Source of the DNA: Undaria pinnatifida
Lineage: Eukaryota; Sar; Phaeophyceae; Laminariales; Alariaceae
Length of the DNA stretch: 64,000 bases
NCBI GenBank assembly: GCA_012845835.1
Contig: JABAKD010000015.1
Location: forward strand, 12,615,845 to 12,679,844
Reading direction: 5' to 3'
Shown: one piece after another, positions 12,738-24,664 of the stretch
Layout of the letters: each line of letters starts with the position of its first letter
Numbering within the stretch: position 1 is the first letter of the stretch
Notes under the pieces: model-generated
What the model saw: only the letters and a program-made list of their open reading frames with translations
What the model was told of the DNA's origin: nothing
Databases searched by the model: none
Program-made: the position numbers and the translations under genes

Positions 12738-12875
12738 CGATTGACGTAAAGTCTCAAGATGCAAGAACTCCAACGCGAACCTGCATAGATCCAAGGCCAC
12801 ATGAATTTAGAGTAAATCGTCGAGGATTTTAGGATTATCCATGCTCACGGGTGCCAGGCTTTATTCGAGTTTTGT
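12738..12875. repeat. Direct repeat, copy 2
   Basis: Diverged second copy of 12461-12612. A shorter third trace (GAGAGCGTCAAGGATTTTGGG) follows near 12912-12935. Confidence 0.55.
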
Positions 12876-12939
12876 GTTGTACTTCCGTCGAAGTGCCATG
12901 TGGTATTACATGAGAGCGTCAAGGATTTTGGGATAATTG

Positions 12940-15540
12940 CGTGGTTCAGAACAACAAGAAATAAACAAACGAAGTATTAAGGATATAGCGTCGGTCAGGG
13001 TTCGTCGACGTTTTGCGGCATACAATATGTTGGCGGCTAAGAAAACTCCTGTGCAACTTGCTTGCTCTATGGGAGGAGATCAAAATAGCTTCCAACCTGA
13101 GCAAAAAACTGCAATATGGGTTGGGGTCAGGGAACAGAGCACGGGTGGTATAAGGGTGCCTGCACCACAACAAAATCGCACGTAAACTCCACGTTGATGC
13201 GTAGGACGGCAGGGTGCGCCATCTCCACGAACCAGGAGTGGTTTAATGACGCTGAAGGAACGAAATTAAAATTGTTTTACAATCAATCTCAGCAGGCAGG
13301 GAAGACTTAGTACTTTTACGAGTAGGAGATAAACAAATATTGCAAATAGCCCCAAGCTGGGTCACGGCGAGGAGGATTGCCGGGGAGGACGCCCACTCGC
13401 TTGTAAGTCGTAGAGCATCAAGGTGTACCGGCTCCTCCAAGCAGTCGTCGCTTGGTGGTACTGCTGTGGTGGCGAGAGCAGCGCAGCAGGTTCAATCTAG
13501 GCAGACAAGGTGCAGAGGGGAGGTGGGTATTGTGTTCACGACACAACGTAGCGCATTTAACACAGCAAACGACGGGACTTCGGACTGGGTGGAGGCTACG
13601 ACGACGGCGACGGCGGTTGGAAATGGAAATATCGAGTAAGGAAAGCGGAGGGAGCAGATGGCACGGAAAGGTGGTGGAGCACCGTACATGGTAGACTGGT
13701 ACGAAGCTCGAAGATCGTTGCCATAAAAGCGCAGCTCTTCGTTTCGAAGTCATCAGAGGGGGCAGGAGGGAGCCCCTGAAAACTGATTTTCTTCATATTA
13801 TCAACATGGAAATCCTGGAAGCACACCCAGACCTTCAGCAACAGCCCTTGCGCATTTTCGCTTTGTTTTCCATATATATATTCCGAAACTCTATGCTAGA
13901 AGCCGAACCAGAAAGCGACTTCTCTAAATAAACAACTTTCGAGGCCAGACGCACTATGGTCCCCTAAAGGGGGATACATTCCGACTTGAAAGGTTGAGGC
14001 TCGGTCACGGAGTATGATCCCAACCGGAGAATTATTCACTTAGTTGAGATAGCCGTCTGAAGAATACTCGACATCGGAACTAAAAATTAACGTGACTTAG
14101 AATATACGTCCAACACGATGGGAAAACTCTTGAGCTAAATGTTGTTCGCAGTGAGGCCCAGCGGCTGTGCGGTTGCGGGAAGTTTCAACCATGAAACCAA
14201 GCATGGGCACGATATCCAATCTACGCCGTAAATAGTTGTTTGTGGTAGAGAACAGTCCGTACCTCGCACCGTTCTGCAACCACGGATGCTCTACATTAAG
14301 GAATGGCCTGGATTGAGAAGCAAAGGTTTTTTTACTGGTAATTCGCGGGATAAACCTTAACGTAGTCCATAGAAAGGCCCAAGTAATATATATATATATA
14401 ATGGTAGGCAATGCATCGAACAAAAACCAAGTGTGCGCATCAGGAGGAAGGAAACGTCGCGTGCGACAATGGGGTCCGGTACACGTTGCAAAACCCCGAG
14501 GATACCATGGAGTTCCACTGGCTTCATCGTAAGCCGATCCCCGCGTGTGCGCTGCTTCTTCTCGTTTCTGGGTAGAGGACAGCGCTTTGGTGTACTACAG
14601 CCTACCATCACCACCAAGCATGTTTAACATATCTTTTTGAACACTGACGGTGACACGGTAGTGTGCATTTGTTGGGACGAAGATAGTGATACTGACATGG
14701 ACACCTGAAGACTCCTTAACACAATTCCGCAGTTCGTATATTAAGAGTCATTTTTTAGGGATCTGCACTGGTACCGCACGTACTGCGCATGGTCAACAAC
14801 ACAGTCGGGGGCCATCGCTAGTGGTCGAGTGAGTGGTTACCATCCGTCTTCAAACTTTTGAGCTTTTCGGTTACGCGATATTGCACCGCCACCTTGGACC
14901 AGTATGTTATACTACACCAACCATACGTGACTAGGCCCGTGTTTGAGCGTTGTACAGAGTCACTCACTTGTGTGAGCGGCCTGTACTACGTAGTAAACAC
15001 TATCACAGAGTACCTCCCCTATCACAGCGTCGGTCGCATCTTTCACTGCCTAACGGTTTCAAACGCCCAAAAAATAGAACTCAAGCCAACATGCCCCCAA
15101 GATTACTGTGGGAATACTCCTGTGGCATGAATGCGACGTGCAGCTAGCACAGTCCCCGCAACAAGGGCAGCTTTTGTGGATATAGTTTGTTACTGTGTAT
15201 TTTTCGTTTTCTATTTCTTTCGTTTTTCCTTTTCGTTGTTCCTTACTACTAGTTCCTTTTTTCCCCTCGGGTCCGTACAGTGGTTGGGACGTGCGTAGAC
15301 TGACTTCCGATTTCATTTTGATTACATATTCGGCGGATGCAACAGTTTCTTCAGCAATGATTTATGCTTGTACCACTTTTGATTTTGCTTTGTATTTTTT
15401 CCCTGGGGTATTCTTCCACTCCAAAGAGAGTTGAGCCTGTCCATAGACATGGTTATGCGAGTTAACACCAAGGGTTCTCCATAGAGTGAGCGGCCATGCC
15501 ATATTTGTCAGGACGTGCCGCGACACCTGCACCATCTGCA
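12940..15540. other. Unassigned stretch with (TA)n microsatellite
   Basis: No supported gene. A (TA)n run lies at 14386-14402. Open frames here lack recognisable domains and overlap on both strands. Confidence 0.4.
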
Positions 15541-16598
15541 GCTTTGGCGGAAGCTTCCACCGTTTTTTCCATGGAAGCTTTCGTGAAAGTGGTGGAAGCT
15601 TCCATGGAAACAATGGAAGCTTCCGTGAAAGTAACTCCCGCGGAAGTTTTTCGTAAAAGCTTTCCACGGAATTTACCTCCACGGAGGCTTCCGTTAAACA
15701 TTCCACGAGAGCTTCCACGGAAGTAACTTTAAGTAACTTCCACGAAAGCTTCCATGAAAGATTCCGGAAGCTAGGCTTCCCTCAAAGCGTCCACGGACGC
15801 TTCCACGGAAGCGTGCACGGAAGCTTTCGCGGAATTAATGCTTTCACGGAAGCTTCCGTGGAAGTAAACGAAGTAAATTTACTTCCACGGAAGCTTCCGA
15901 AAAAGCTTTCACGGAAGCTTTAGTGGAAGAAAATCAGCTTCCACGGAGGCTTTCACGGAAGCTTTCACAGACATATTGGAGTAAATTTGCTTCCACGGAG
16001 GCTTTCACGGACTCTTTCACGGAAGCGTTCGCGGAAGTAAATTGCTTACACAAAAGTTTTCGTGAAAGTTGATTTCTTTCGCGGAAGCTTCCGTGAAAGT
16101 AAAATTGTTTCCACAGAAGCTTCCGTGAAAGATTTTACTGAAGATGAGATCAGCTTCCATGGAAGCCTTTACGGACGTCAATTTGCTTCCACTGAAGCTT
16201 TCATATTGGACAAAATTTGGTTCTACGAAAGCTTTCACGGAAACTTTCACGGAAGCTTTCGCGGAAGTAAATTGCTTCCACGCAAGCTTTCGTGGAAGTA
16301 AATTTCAGTCACGGAAGCTTCCGTGGAAGTAAAGTTGCGTCCACAGAAGCTTCCGTAAAAGCTTTCGGAAGCTTTCGTGAAGCTTCCGTAAAAGCTTTCA
16401 CGGAAGCTTTCGTGAAGCTTCCGTAAAAGCTTTCACGGAAGCTTTCGTGAAAGTAAATTGCTTTCACGGAAGCTTTCGCGGAAGGATATTTGCTTCCACG
16501 AAACCTTCCGTGCTTTCGTGGAAGCGAATTCATTTTACGGAAGCTTTCGCGCAAGTAAATTGGATTCCGCAGAAGCTTTCACGGAATCATTCACAGAA

Positions 16599-16638
16599 CC
16601 TAACCCCAACCCTAGCTCTAAGCCTAACACCTAACCTT
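16599..16638. repeat. Telomere-like CCTAACC island inside the satellite
   Basis: Degenerate CCTAACC/CCCTAGC/CCTAACAC motifs directly abut the 12-bp satellite on both sides. The strand is C-rich, as in the CCCTAA telomere strand. Confidence 0.6.
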
Positions 16639-17182
16639 TCGTGGAAGCTTTTATGGAAGCTTCCATGGAAGTTACTTCCATGGGAGCTTTCGTGCAAGTT
16701 ACTGCCGAGTCGTTCTACTGTTGCCCCTCCAACGTTTCTTTACGAAATCGCCGGTTTTCGAACCAGCTCCCGGCCGTATCTCCTGAAATACGGTTCCCAT
16801 TGCCACCCCGACGTCATCGTTCGATAATCCTTTGCATGCAAGAGAATATATGAAGGTCGTTTTTTTCATAGCACCCTTTCTCGTGTCGAGCAGCCATGAA
16901 ACGTTCGTTCAAGACAATGGCTGTTTTTGCGGGGACTATCGTAGACTCAGTCTTCCACGGAAGCTGTCGTGGAAGTTATTCCCATGGGAGCTTTCGTGGA
17001 AGTTACTTCTGTGAGAGCTTCCGTGGAAGCTTTCGTGGAAGTTTTTTCCATGAAAGCTTCCGTGGAAGTTTCCGTGGAAGCTACTTCCGTGAAAGCTTCC
17101 ACTACTACCGAGGAAGCTTCCGTGGAAGCTTTCGTGGAAGAAAATCAGCTTCCACGGAAGTTTTCACGGACGCTTTCACGGA

Positions 17183-17222
17183 ACCTAACTCCAACCGTAA
17201 CCCTAACCCTAACCCCTATCCC
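17183..17222. repeat. Second telomere-like island inside the satellite
   Basis: Contains CCGTAACCCTAACCCTAACC flanked by satellite units. It follows the same CACGGAACCTAAC junction type as the island at 16599, so the island and its flanks were probably copied together. Confidence 0.65.
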
Positions 17223-17879
17223 TTCGTGGAAGCGTTCGTGGAAGTTACTTCTATGGGAGCTTTCGTGCAAGTTACGTTCTTCGTGGAAGCTGTCGTGGAA
17301 GCTTCCGTGGAGGCTTTCGTGGACGATTTCGTGCAGGTTACTTCCATGGAAGCTTTTACGCTTCGGTGGAAGCTTTCGTTGAAGCGCCCGTGGAAGATAC
17401 TCCCGTGGAAGCTTCCGCTACCTCCATGAAGGCTTCCGCGGAAGCTTTAGTGGCATCTGCTTCCATGGGAAGCTTTCGCGAAAGCTTCAGTAGAAGCTTG
17501 CGTTTTTCTTTCGAGCAAGCTTCCATATCTTCCGTGAAAGCTTCCACGGAAGCTTGAAAGCTTTCACCGCTTCCATCGCTTCCATAGCTTCCATGAAAGC
17601 TTTCGTGGGAGCGATAAAGCTTCCGGATCTTTCATGAAAGCTTTCAAGGAAGCTTCTATGAAAGCTTCCACCGCTGCCATCGCTTCCACGAAAGCGTCCA
17701 CGGAAGCTTCCATAGCTTCCATAGCTTCCATGGAAGCTTCCATAGAAGATTTCATGACTTCCACGCAGAAAGCAATTTTCAGGAGACCGGACGTGCCGCT
17801 GCGCACTTGGCTTAAGGGTGGCGTGGAACAAAATGTTCACGGGTGACTACAAAACGCGAGCCACGGATTACATGGACTC

Positions 17880-18138
17880 TGTACCATTGTGGTCGTATCA
17901 TTGATCCTTTTAACGTATATAGAATGGTTGCGTACATATTGCCAACAAAGCCCACTGTCACAGCTGACGATTCTTGTGAGCTCTTCAAGTACGAACGGGA
18001 AGGTCAATGGCCGATGGCATGGTACTTTCCCGTGTGATGCGAACCAACTATTGCATTGTGAACAAACGCACTCCGAGCCTACGAGGGGAGGTCCTCAGAG
18101 CTGATACCACCGGGCCCGCAGTCGCACAAGTCGGGACA
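17880..18138 (+). repeat. Left LTR of a decayed Ty3/gypsy element
   Basis: About 259 bp starting TG and ending CA. It matches 21230-21501 throughout in order, with conserved blocks GTGGTCGTATCATTG, TCTTGTGAGCTCTT, TACGAACGGGAAGGT and CGCACTCCGAGCCTACGAGG. It encloses a gag-protease-chromodomain remnant. No matching target-site duplication was seen. Confidence 0.7.
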
Positions 18139-18189
18139 GCTCAATTGAATTGAGTAAGTTCTGCTTACTGCCCATAGAGTAATGAATTC

Positions 18190-18990
18190 GCTTTTTGGAG
18201 ATCGGAAATCCGTCCTTTGCGTGTTGGCGTTGGACCCCAGGCGAACGCAATGGAACACCATGCAGCAGCAAGAAAGGCGCAAGCGCAAGGCGCTGGCGGA
18301 GTGCATTCTTTGAGTTGGAACAACCGGAGAAGTGTAGGTCGAGCCGGCGGCAGGCTGAAGCCGGAGTTCAAGGTGACGATAGAAAGAAACCGGCCACCTG
18401 CGTTGGGTGGTGATGCTGTTACCTTCATAGATATGCGCGAATTTCGTGTTGCTTACACGGAGTACGAGCAGCAGACATATCACAAACAAAGATGGAAGGG
18501 ACCGGGTTCTCGCGAGGGGGCGAGAGCTGGAAGATTCGGCGACCCAAAGGATGGTGGTTGGTGACTCTACGATGGCAAGCCCTGGGTCGACCTCTCCGAA
18601 GAGGACCCTATGCAAGGGCTCCAAACTTTTTGATGGCGTTGATGTGCAGCAGACGAGTGATGTGGGTTTTTGCCACCGAATATACCGTGGTCTGAAGATG
18701 GATGCGAGCGTGCCGGTAGATAGCTGGGTGTTCATGCAAAACGTGCCCTGCGGAGATACCTTGCTGACAGCGGGCTCACGGAAGTGGTAATGCCCGACGG
18801 TCGGCAGTGAACGCTCAACCATTGAAAGGTGCTGGTTGAGGCGATAGCGGCAGGAATCAAGCCGCTCGAGTTCCACCGAAAGGTGGAAAAGAAGATGCGT
18901 CTCGATCTTGCAACGCATGATCCTGACGCATGGTTTAACAAAATTGCCAAGCAGCTACGAGAGCAAAGTGTATTTTAGGCTAACAATGAC
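18190..18990 (+). pseudogene. Decayed gag of the Ty3/gypsy element
   Basis: Gag-like segments survive between stops and frameshifts. One is an early part with RNRPPALGGDAVTFIDMREF...YHKQRWKG. The other is a helical part near 18835-18980, with IKPLEFHRKVEKKMRLDLAT and HDPDAWFNKIAKQLREQS. A broken CCHC knuckle follows near 19145-19190 (DHKERD kept, last Cys lost, one-base frameshift). Confidence 0.55.
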
Positions 18991-19630
18991 GAACGTCGGC
19001 CGACGGCAAACCGGCGTGATGCTAGGTCGGTAGCTGCTGCGGGGACCAAGTGGACGGGAAGTACAGCAAGACGGTCACGACTCACGCCAGTGTCAATGTT
19101 GCTGGTGTGAAAACAGAGTGGAACCGTCCGTACGACAGCAGGGAGTGTTTTTGTGTGTGTCAAGCAAGATCACAAGGAGCGGGACTTCCTCCAAAGCCAG
19201 CGGGGTGGGCCGGGGAAAGGCATGCATGGCCAGAGCCACCGCACGCCCCCCATACAGCAGCAGCAGTCCACTAACAATTTCCTATCAGCATACCCGAAGC
19301 AAGACAGCTCGGATGGCTCCTGCGTCTGCCACCTCTCGATCTATTGCGTACAAGACCGGCTCCAAAGCGGTGGTTACGGAGACTGAACCTGCTGCGCCTG
19401 AAGCGTCTACGTAGAATGACGACGAGTACGAGTACCATCGCGTGCCGCGGGCGAAAATGGCGCCAGTTGATAACGGGCTCACCGAGACGGTGCAGCACCA
19501 GGTTTCCCAGAGCGCTGGGCCACAGAATGCAGTACCAGTTCTTCACTCCGTTCCGGTGCAGACGCCGGCACCCGCGTCACAGCAGTAGCATGGAGATTCA
19601 AGCACTGTTTATTCCGCGCGTGTCTCGGTC

Positions 19631-20137
19631 GTGAACGTTGACGAATGTGGTGACACGATCGTGGGTTCGGTAGATAACCAACCGTATTTGGAGGGCCTGA
19701 CGCAGCATCTTGCGGGGTGTCTTGCGGTTCCCGGTGCTTCCCCGGCTAATGACGTCAACGTGCTCATGGATTCTTGGTCAGGCATTACAGTATTATCGGA
19801 GGAGCTGATACAGGCCCGGCAGGGACAGCCGGGGACCGCGTTAACGCAGGCGTTTGTTGGGCATGCACGAGAGGTGACGTCGTTGGGCCAATAGTGTATT
19901 AATGAGACGCAATCGTGTCCGCTCCACTTGACGATCGAAATTCCATGGGGACTAGTCCGGTTTACCATGCCATTTATTGTGCTCCTTGAGGGAGGCGATG
20001 TTGTTATCATCGGGGAGAAAACGCTTAGAGAGAAACTCGACATGGGCGTCATGGCGCCGCTCAAGGCATCTGTACTGAAGGCATTCGGGCGTCAAGATAG
20101 CGCTAGGGTGGGGCGTACAGCTCGTGCTGCGGGCTAG
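19631..20137 (+). pseudogene. Decayed retroviral-type aspartic protease
   Basis: The frame reads VNVLMDSWSGITVLSEEL, where the family active site is D(S/T)G. The catalytic Gly is replaced by Trp. A TAG after SLGQ (about 19892-19894) interrupts it. The C-terminal half follows in the same frame, including FIVLLEGGDVVIIGEKTLRE, matching the VLP...VIIG..TL pattern of retropepsins. Confidence 0.65.
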
Positions 20138-20331
20138 CTCAACGCTGGTGCTGTGCTGCGGGCGGCGATGGCTGTCACGGCGTTGGGACCGACAGGCGAT
20201 CCGCCGAGTGATGTGGACGTTGAGGCCATACTAACGCTGTCATCTCAACGACCAATGATATTCGAGGATATTGAGGTGGAGATGCTGGATCGTGTGGGCG
20301 TGTTGAGACGGCAGTCGAAGACTCTGTTCAC

Positions 20332-20733
20332 CATGATTTCCTGCCGGAAGGTGCCAAGATGCTGCGTGCTATCGGTTTTGGAACGAACCTTGACGTTTTC
20401 CGTCGGGAATGTTTGGGGGACCCATCTGTACGCGTGGGACCGATGGCAGTGCGGCTTCAGTTAGGTGCAAGGGTGGTGCAAGCGAAGCCCCCACCAGAAC
20501 GTAATCGCTTACCGTGAAATGCGGTAGACTTGCTGCGCCTGCCGCTCGGTGGTGACGACGAGTTGGTCGTCAAGGTGGTCTGGGAAGGGCTGGAGGAGGC
20601 GGAGAGCACCTGGGAGCCCGTGTCCCGCGTGTTCCATGGCGCGCCGGCCGTGCTGCGAGAAGAGCTCAAGGCGCTGCGAATGAAGGCGGAGCAGAGGCGG
20701 GCGCTCGTGCAGCGGTATGGGCTGCTTTTGTGA
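20332..20733 (+). pseudogene. Fused remnant: pre-RT linker joined directly to chromodomain
   Basis: One frame runs from the protease-RT linker (EGAKMLRAIGFGTNLDVFRR ... VVQAKPPPERNRLP) through a TGA at 20515-20517 into a C-terminal chromodomain-like segment (VVWEGLEEAESTWEPVSRVF, then LREELKAL). About 3 kb of RT, RNase H and integrase is missing between them. The element therefore suffered an internal deletion near 20500-20530. Confidence 0.6.
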
Positions 20734-21229
20734 TCATATTGTGGTTTTGCGGGTGTGGTCTTGCGGGGGTCCCGAATTATGAGTTGCTCTTGTTCGGATT
20801 TATCTGATTTTTGAATTCCTAGTTTTTTTGTTTGACATTTCTGCGTAGGGCGCTGATAGTGCATGACGCAGCCACACCCGGCGGTTCATCGCTGAGGCTG
20901 CGTGTAGACTGGGGTTTATGTTGCTGTTTCACCAGTGGCTATTGTACTGGAATACAAATTCCGTGTGTGGCCTCGGTGTCGGCAAGTTCAATGAGCAATT
21001 GGAGGTGTGACGCGTGGTGCGTGGCTTTCTTGAAAACGCATTAAAGATGACGTGGCTGCTGAACAACTATGATTCACGGTCAGTAGACGTTGTAGATTTT
21101 AGGTCATGATCGAACTGACCACGATTGGTTGGACTTGATCATTGCCCAACGTACGGACAACTATGTTTATCGAAGCCATTCGGTAGGAACTAACTTGTGG
21201 TTGGTAGCCCGAGATGAGCGTTTGGAGGG

Positions 21230-21501
21230 TGCTATACTGCTGTGGTCGTATCATTGGGCATTTTAACGTACATATTATGGCTGGATACATTTTTGTTAGC
21301 GAGTTCCACCGTCACCGTTGGCGTTTCTTGTGAGCTCTTGAGGTTTTGAGATACGAACGGGAAGGTTCATAGCCGATGGTATAGCACTTCTCCGTGTGAT
21401 AACCAACTAAATATTGCATTGTCGACAAACGCACTCCGAGCCTACGAGGGGAAGTCTTTGGAGCTGATACAACCGGGCCCGCGGCCGCGCGAGTCGGTAC
21501 A
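21230..21501 (+). repeat. Right LTR of the decayed Ty3/gypsy element
   Basis: Partner of 17880-18138, with many substitutions and small indels, consistent with an old insertion. It ends in GGGCCCGCGGCCGC...GGTACA. A related GGGCCCGCGGCCGC motif also occurs in the 8-kb tandem unit near 42821. Confidence 0.7.
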
Positions 21502-22072
21502 ACCCGGTACACCCACGCGGACTCCCTCATCATCTCCGACGCACACTGATACAATTATTTGCGAACTAAAGTGCATCACGTAGATTGAAAATGAGCACTT
21601 TACGTATCTGGACGGGAGACATAAGAGCATTGTGGAACCAGCTTCAATACAGAGTCAACAGAAATTTTGCATGCCTACCTTCACTCCCAGACATGTCTAC
21701 GGATGATGTTTCGCTACCGGTGATACTGATGGTTGCGTCGGACGCGTACAGGGCACCTGCGACACCGGCAAACCGAAGCAGGCGGGGAATCGAGGCAGGG
21801 TGGGCGTTTGACGCGTTCAGTGACTGTACAACGTATGCCCGGTACGGTGTCTACAAGGGAGTTTGAGCTTCAATATTGCCTGACTTACGTACAGCCATTC
21901 GTCCAAGAAGCAGCGCCAGCTCGAAGAGCTAGTCGGCTGTATGCAGTTTTCAATGGCATCAGCATAAGGGGAAGTTAGCTCTGGCGTGAGAGACCAGGTA
22001 CACCCATGTGCTTGCAATATTTTCCGATATATTCAAAGGCGCTGCCTTGGTATATCCTTTGGCTGATTTCAC
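21502..22072. other. Unassigned stretch
   Basis: No domain-bearing frame recognised. Moderate GC and no obvious repeats. Confidence 0.35.
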
Positions 22073-22153
22073 CTCCATCGTTTTCCGCCAGGTTGTACGC
22101 AAAGATGGCCTTGCCGACGATGTAGGTTTGCGATTCTGACATATGTATAGCAC
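22073..22153 (-). pseudogene. Isolated beta-helix (POMP-like) exon
   Basis: An 81-nt exon between an acceptor (TGAATATGCAG) and a donor (GGAG then GTGAAA). It reads GAIHMSESQTYIVG and then KAIFAYNLAENDGG, one or two rungs of the F..N.A..GGA(I/V) type. It is phase 1 at both ends, like other such exons in the window. No partner exons were found nearby, so it may be a relic or part of a gene with long introns. Confidence 0.5.
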
Positions 22154-22159
22154 CTGCAT

Positions 22160-23845
22160 ATTCAAACGTTGGATCCAAAATGATGCTGTTATATTGAAAC
22201 AGTTCCTATGCATTGGTGTTCATTAATTAAATGTCCAAACACCCTACCGAAGGGCCTGAGTGACGCAAGCGAACCGTTGGAACGGAGTAGAAAATGAACG
22301 AAGTATACACATAAATTGTACACACAATTGTCATACAACATCGTTTGCGTGACGTTAGGGCTGGGCGCATACTACGGTAGGGATGCACGCGAATATACTA
22401 CCGCTTCTTTCTTTTGGAGTTCTACATTGCACGTAAACAATGCCTTGAAGGAAACAAACGTGGAAGCACCAACGCTATCACAGCAAAGGTATACAGGAGG
22501 AAAACAATTGAAAGCAGAAATGGGTTTTCTAATTGAAAAAAGCAGTTTAGAAACTTTTGCGCATGCGTTTGATACTGTTTGCATAGCAGACCAAGACTAC
22601 GGTAGGGCATGTACCCCCGTTTTCATACCGGGGTTTACCATTTACCATTCGCACTCGTGACTAGCTGTAAGCCACGGAGGACAATATCGTACGAGATAGA
22701 TTAGGCGCAGCGTGACTTGCCGTTCCATTGCAGACTCATGTCACAAATAAACAGAACGGCACGCAAGCTCGAGGTCGAAGAGGATCAGAGGGTCACTCGC
22801 GCAAGTGGCCCCGAGCCACCGCCAAAACTAAACCCCACCGTGATCCCCCTACCGCAGCCTTCCTCAGCACGCGTGTCTCACAACCACCAAGCGTACACGA
22901 AAGGGATCGCGAGATGAACAATTTCAAGCACGGGTACAGCACGGGTACGGCATATTATGTCGATCTTTCAATCAGCGAGTTGGAACCAAAGGCATTTCTT
23001 GTTTGACCAACGGACTCGCAGCAGGTCCTTTGGACAATAGTCAGCGGATAAAGATACTGTGTGCAATAGTCGGATACCAACGTTTGATGGAAGAACAGCT
23101 ATTGGCGTAGCGCATCGTGACATGTTTTGATATCGGCCAGGGAACATCGTTCGCGAGTTCAAAATATCAATGTGACGTTATCTATCTATCCATGGAATAG
23201 TCATTCGTAACGCACAATTTAGAGCTGTAGTACGCGTTGCACTTTCATTACAATTGTATTTGTTTTCCCCCATCAAATCTTTTGTAAAAATGAAAATACA
23301 CTGCAGCTGTGAGATCGAATATTTTGTCGAAGCTCATCTTTGCAAGCTGTGTGTGATACTCCGATCGCGCGTATTACGGGCCGTGTGTCGTCATTAAGAA
23401 TATAGGTCGGCGACTCCCCTTGCAACTACAGTCAGTGTAGCTATTAGGGTCAACAGGGTGATGTTAGTCAGTCCGTGCGCTGAAACTATAAAACCCGTCT
23501 TTGAGGGGGACAAAATCTGACAGCTGTGGAAGGAAATGCATCAGTTTATCAAGTGAATCTTATAAGTCGAATAACCGGAGAGGGGAGGGCGTAGTGTACA
23601 AGGACGTGGGGGCCTTGGTTCGATCAAGAGGGAGCGGGGGGAAGGGGGGGGGGGGGGCAGCTCAATCTGTGCGTGCAAACTATAAATCCTATCCTGTAAA
23701 TCGTACAACCAGTGAGGAGAGGGCGGAGCGTTCGAAGGGGGTGGGGGTGGGAGGGGGCGAAAGGGCTTTTTAAAAACATCTTTAGGTCGCATAGATGTAG
23801 GAATTTGCTACATGCGTGGTGCTTGTTCTAGGCGATTGTTAAGGA
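22160..23845. other. Unassigned stretch with G14 run and G-rich modules
   Basis: No supported gene. G-rich stretches lie at 23577-23665 and 23715-23760, including a run of 14 G at 23644-23657. The modules beginning CTATAAA/TTATAAGTCG...ACC.G.GAGG recur in diverged form near 23490, 23560 and 23690. Confidence 0.45.
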
Positions 23846-23846
23846 C

Positions 23847-23921
23847 TTAGTGGGGTATTAGTCCGTTTGACCACTTGCAAAACGTGAACCAATAGCTTAT
23901 CCAAACGAAGCCTTATAACAC
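23847..23921. repeat. Direct repeat, copy 1 (about 75 bp)
   Basis: TTAGTGGGGTATTAGTCCGT, then TTGACCA.TTGCAAAA and CAATAGCTTA, is repeated at 24124-24198 with about ten differences. Confidence 0.75.
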
Positions 23922-24064
23922 TCTCCCCCCCTGCAACGGCGGGATACCAGGTCGGCCGGATGTACGGGCGGACCTGTCAATATTCAAGCCGTTTCATTTC
24001 ATGGGGAGATTATTTATCAAGTCCGAAGTGGGAAAGTCAGAAAAAAATTATTTTTGTGGATGTG

Positions 24065-24111
24065 AAATTTGAACCCACGACCCCAAAACCCATGGTCTGT
24101 CGACGACGTCA
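24065..24111 (-). repeat. tRNA-derived SINE-like fragment (B box and weak A box)
   Basis: On the minus strand an A-box-like TGACGTCGTCG (24101-24111) precedes a B-box-like GGTTCAAATTT (24065-24075). The T-arm can pair (GTGGG loop TTCAC). It is too degenerate for a tRNA gene. Confidence 0.35.
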
Positions 24112-24123
24112 TTTGGTAAGGTA

Positions 24124-24198
24124 TTAGTGGGGTATTAGTCCGTTTGACCATTTGCAAAATGTTAATCAATAGCTTACCAAAACTAAGCCATATAACAC
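24124..24198. repeat. Direct repeat, copy 2
   Basis: Second copy of 23847-23921. The G-rich tract that follows both copies suggests a composite repeat of about 280 bp. Confidence 0.75.
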
Positions 24199-24664
24199 GA
24201 TGGTGCGGGTGGTGGGGAAGGAGAGGGCGTTGGGGCGTTGGGGGGGGGTAGGGTGAATTGCAGCAGCAGAATGGATGGCTCTAGAAAGATAATGAGGTAA
24301 TATCAATTGCGTGGAAGTGTTCATTACTCTGGCAGATTTCGATGTGAGGTGGGGCCTTTGAGCATAAGGGAGCGAGGACAAAAGAGGGATCGGGGGGGGG
24401 AAGGGTTTTCAAGAGGTTTAGGTCACATATAATATAATGTCTATTCGCGTTATATGCTTGATTCTTCCTCGCTAGACGTAACTCGGATCCGAGGTCGCTG
24501 TGCAGACTCTTGTTCGCCCTCCTCACTGCGGCATGCGCCTCCACGTTATAGCGAGAATAATTAAGCCCTTGCTTCCCTTGTTGACTCGCGTCCAATTGTG
24601 CCTACTCACGCTATACTGCGCTGTTGGTTGTTGCTGTGGCCCTGGAATTCAAACTCTTCATGCC

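Larger units (their letters stand above)
15542..17756. repeat. 12-bp near-palindromic satellite (TTCCRYGGAAGC family)
   Basis: About 2.2 kb consists largely of variants of a 12-bp unit, GCTTCCGTGGAA or its complement TTCCACGGAAGC. TTCCRYGGAA and GGAAGCTTCC are both self-complementary, so most of the block can fold on itself. AAGCTT occurs dozens of times. The 12-bp period leaves several frames open on both strands (repeating EASV/EAFV, GSFRGSF, KLPWK), so the many ORFs here are artefacts. About 230 bp of non-repeat sequence (near 16700-16930) and two telomere-like islands interrupt it. Confidence 0.9.

Noticed and set aside
15540-17840. Many open frames of 60-177 codons on both strands in the satellite
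   Set aside because: They arise from the 12-bp period (a multiple of three, lacking stop triplets), read as simple peptide repeats in several frames at once, and have no domain content.
18079-18918. 279-codon minus-strand frame
   Set aside because: Antisense to the gag remnant of the old gypsy element and runs into its LTR. No recognisable domain.
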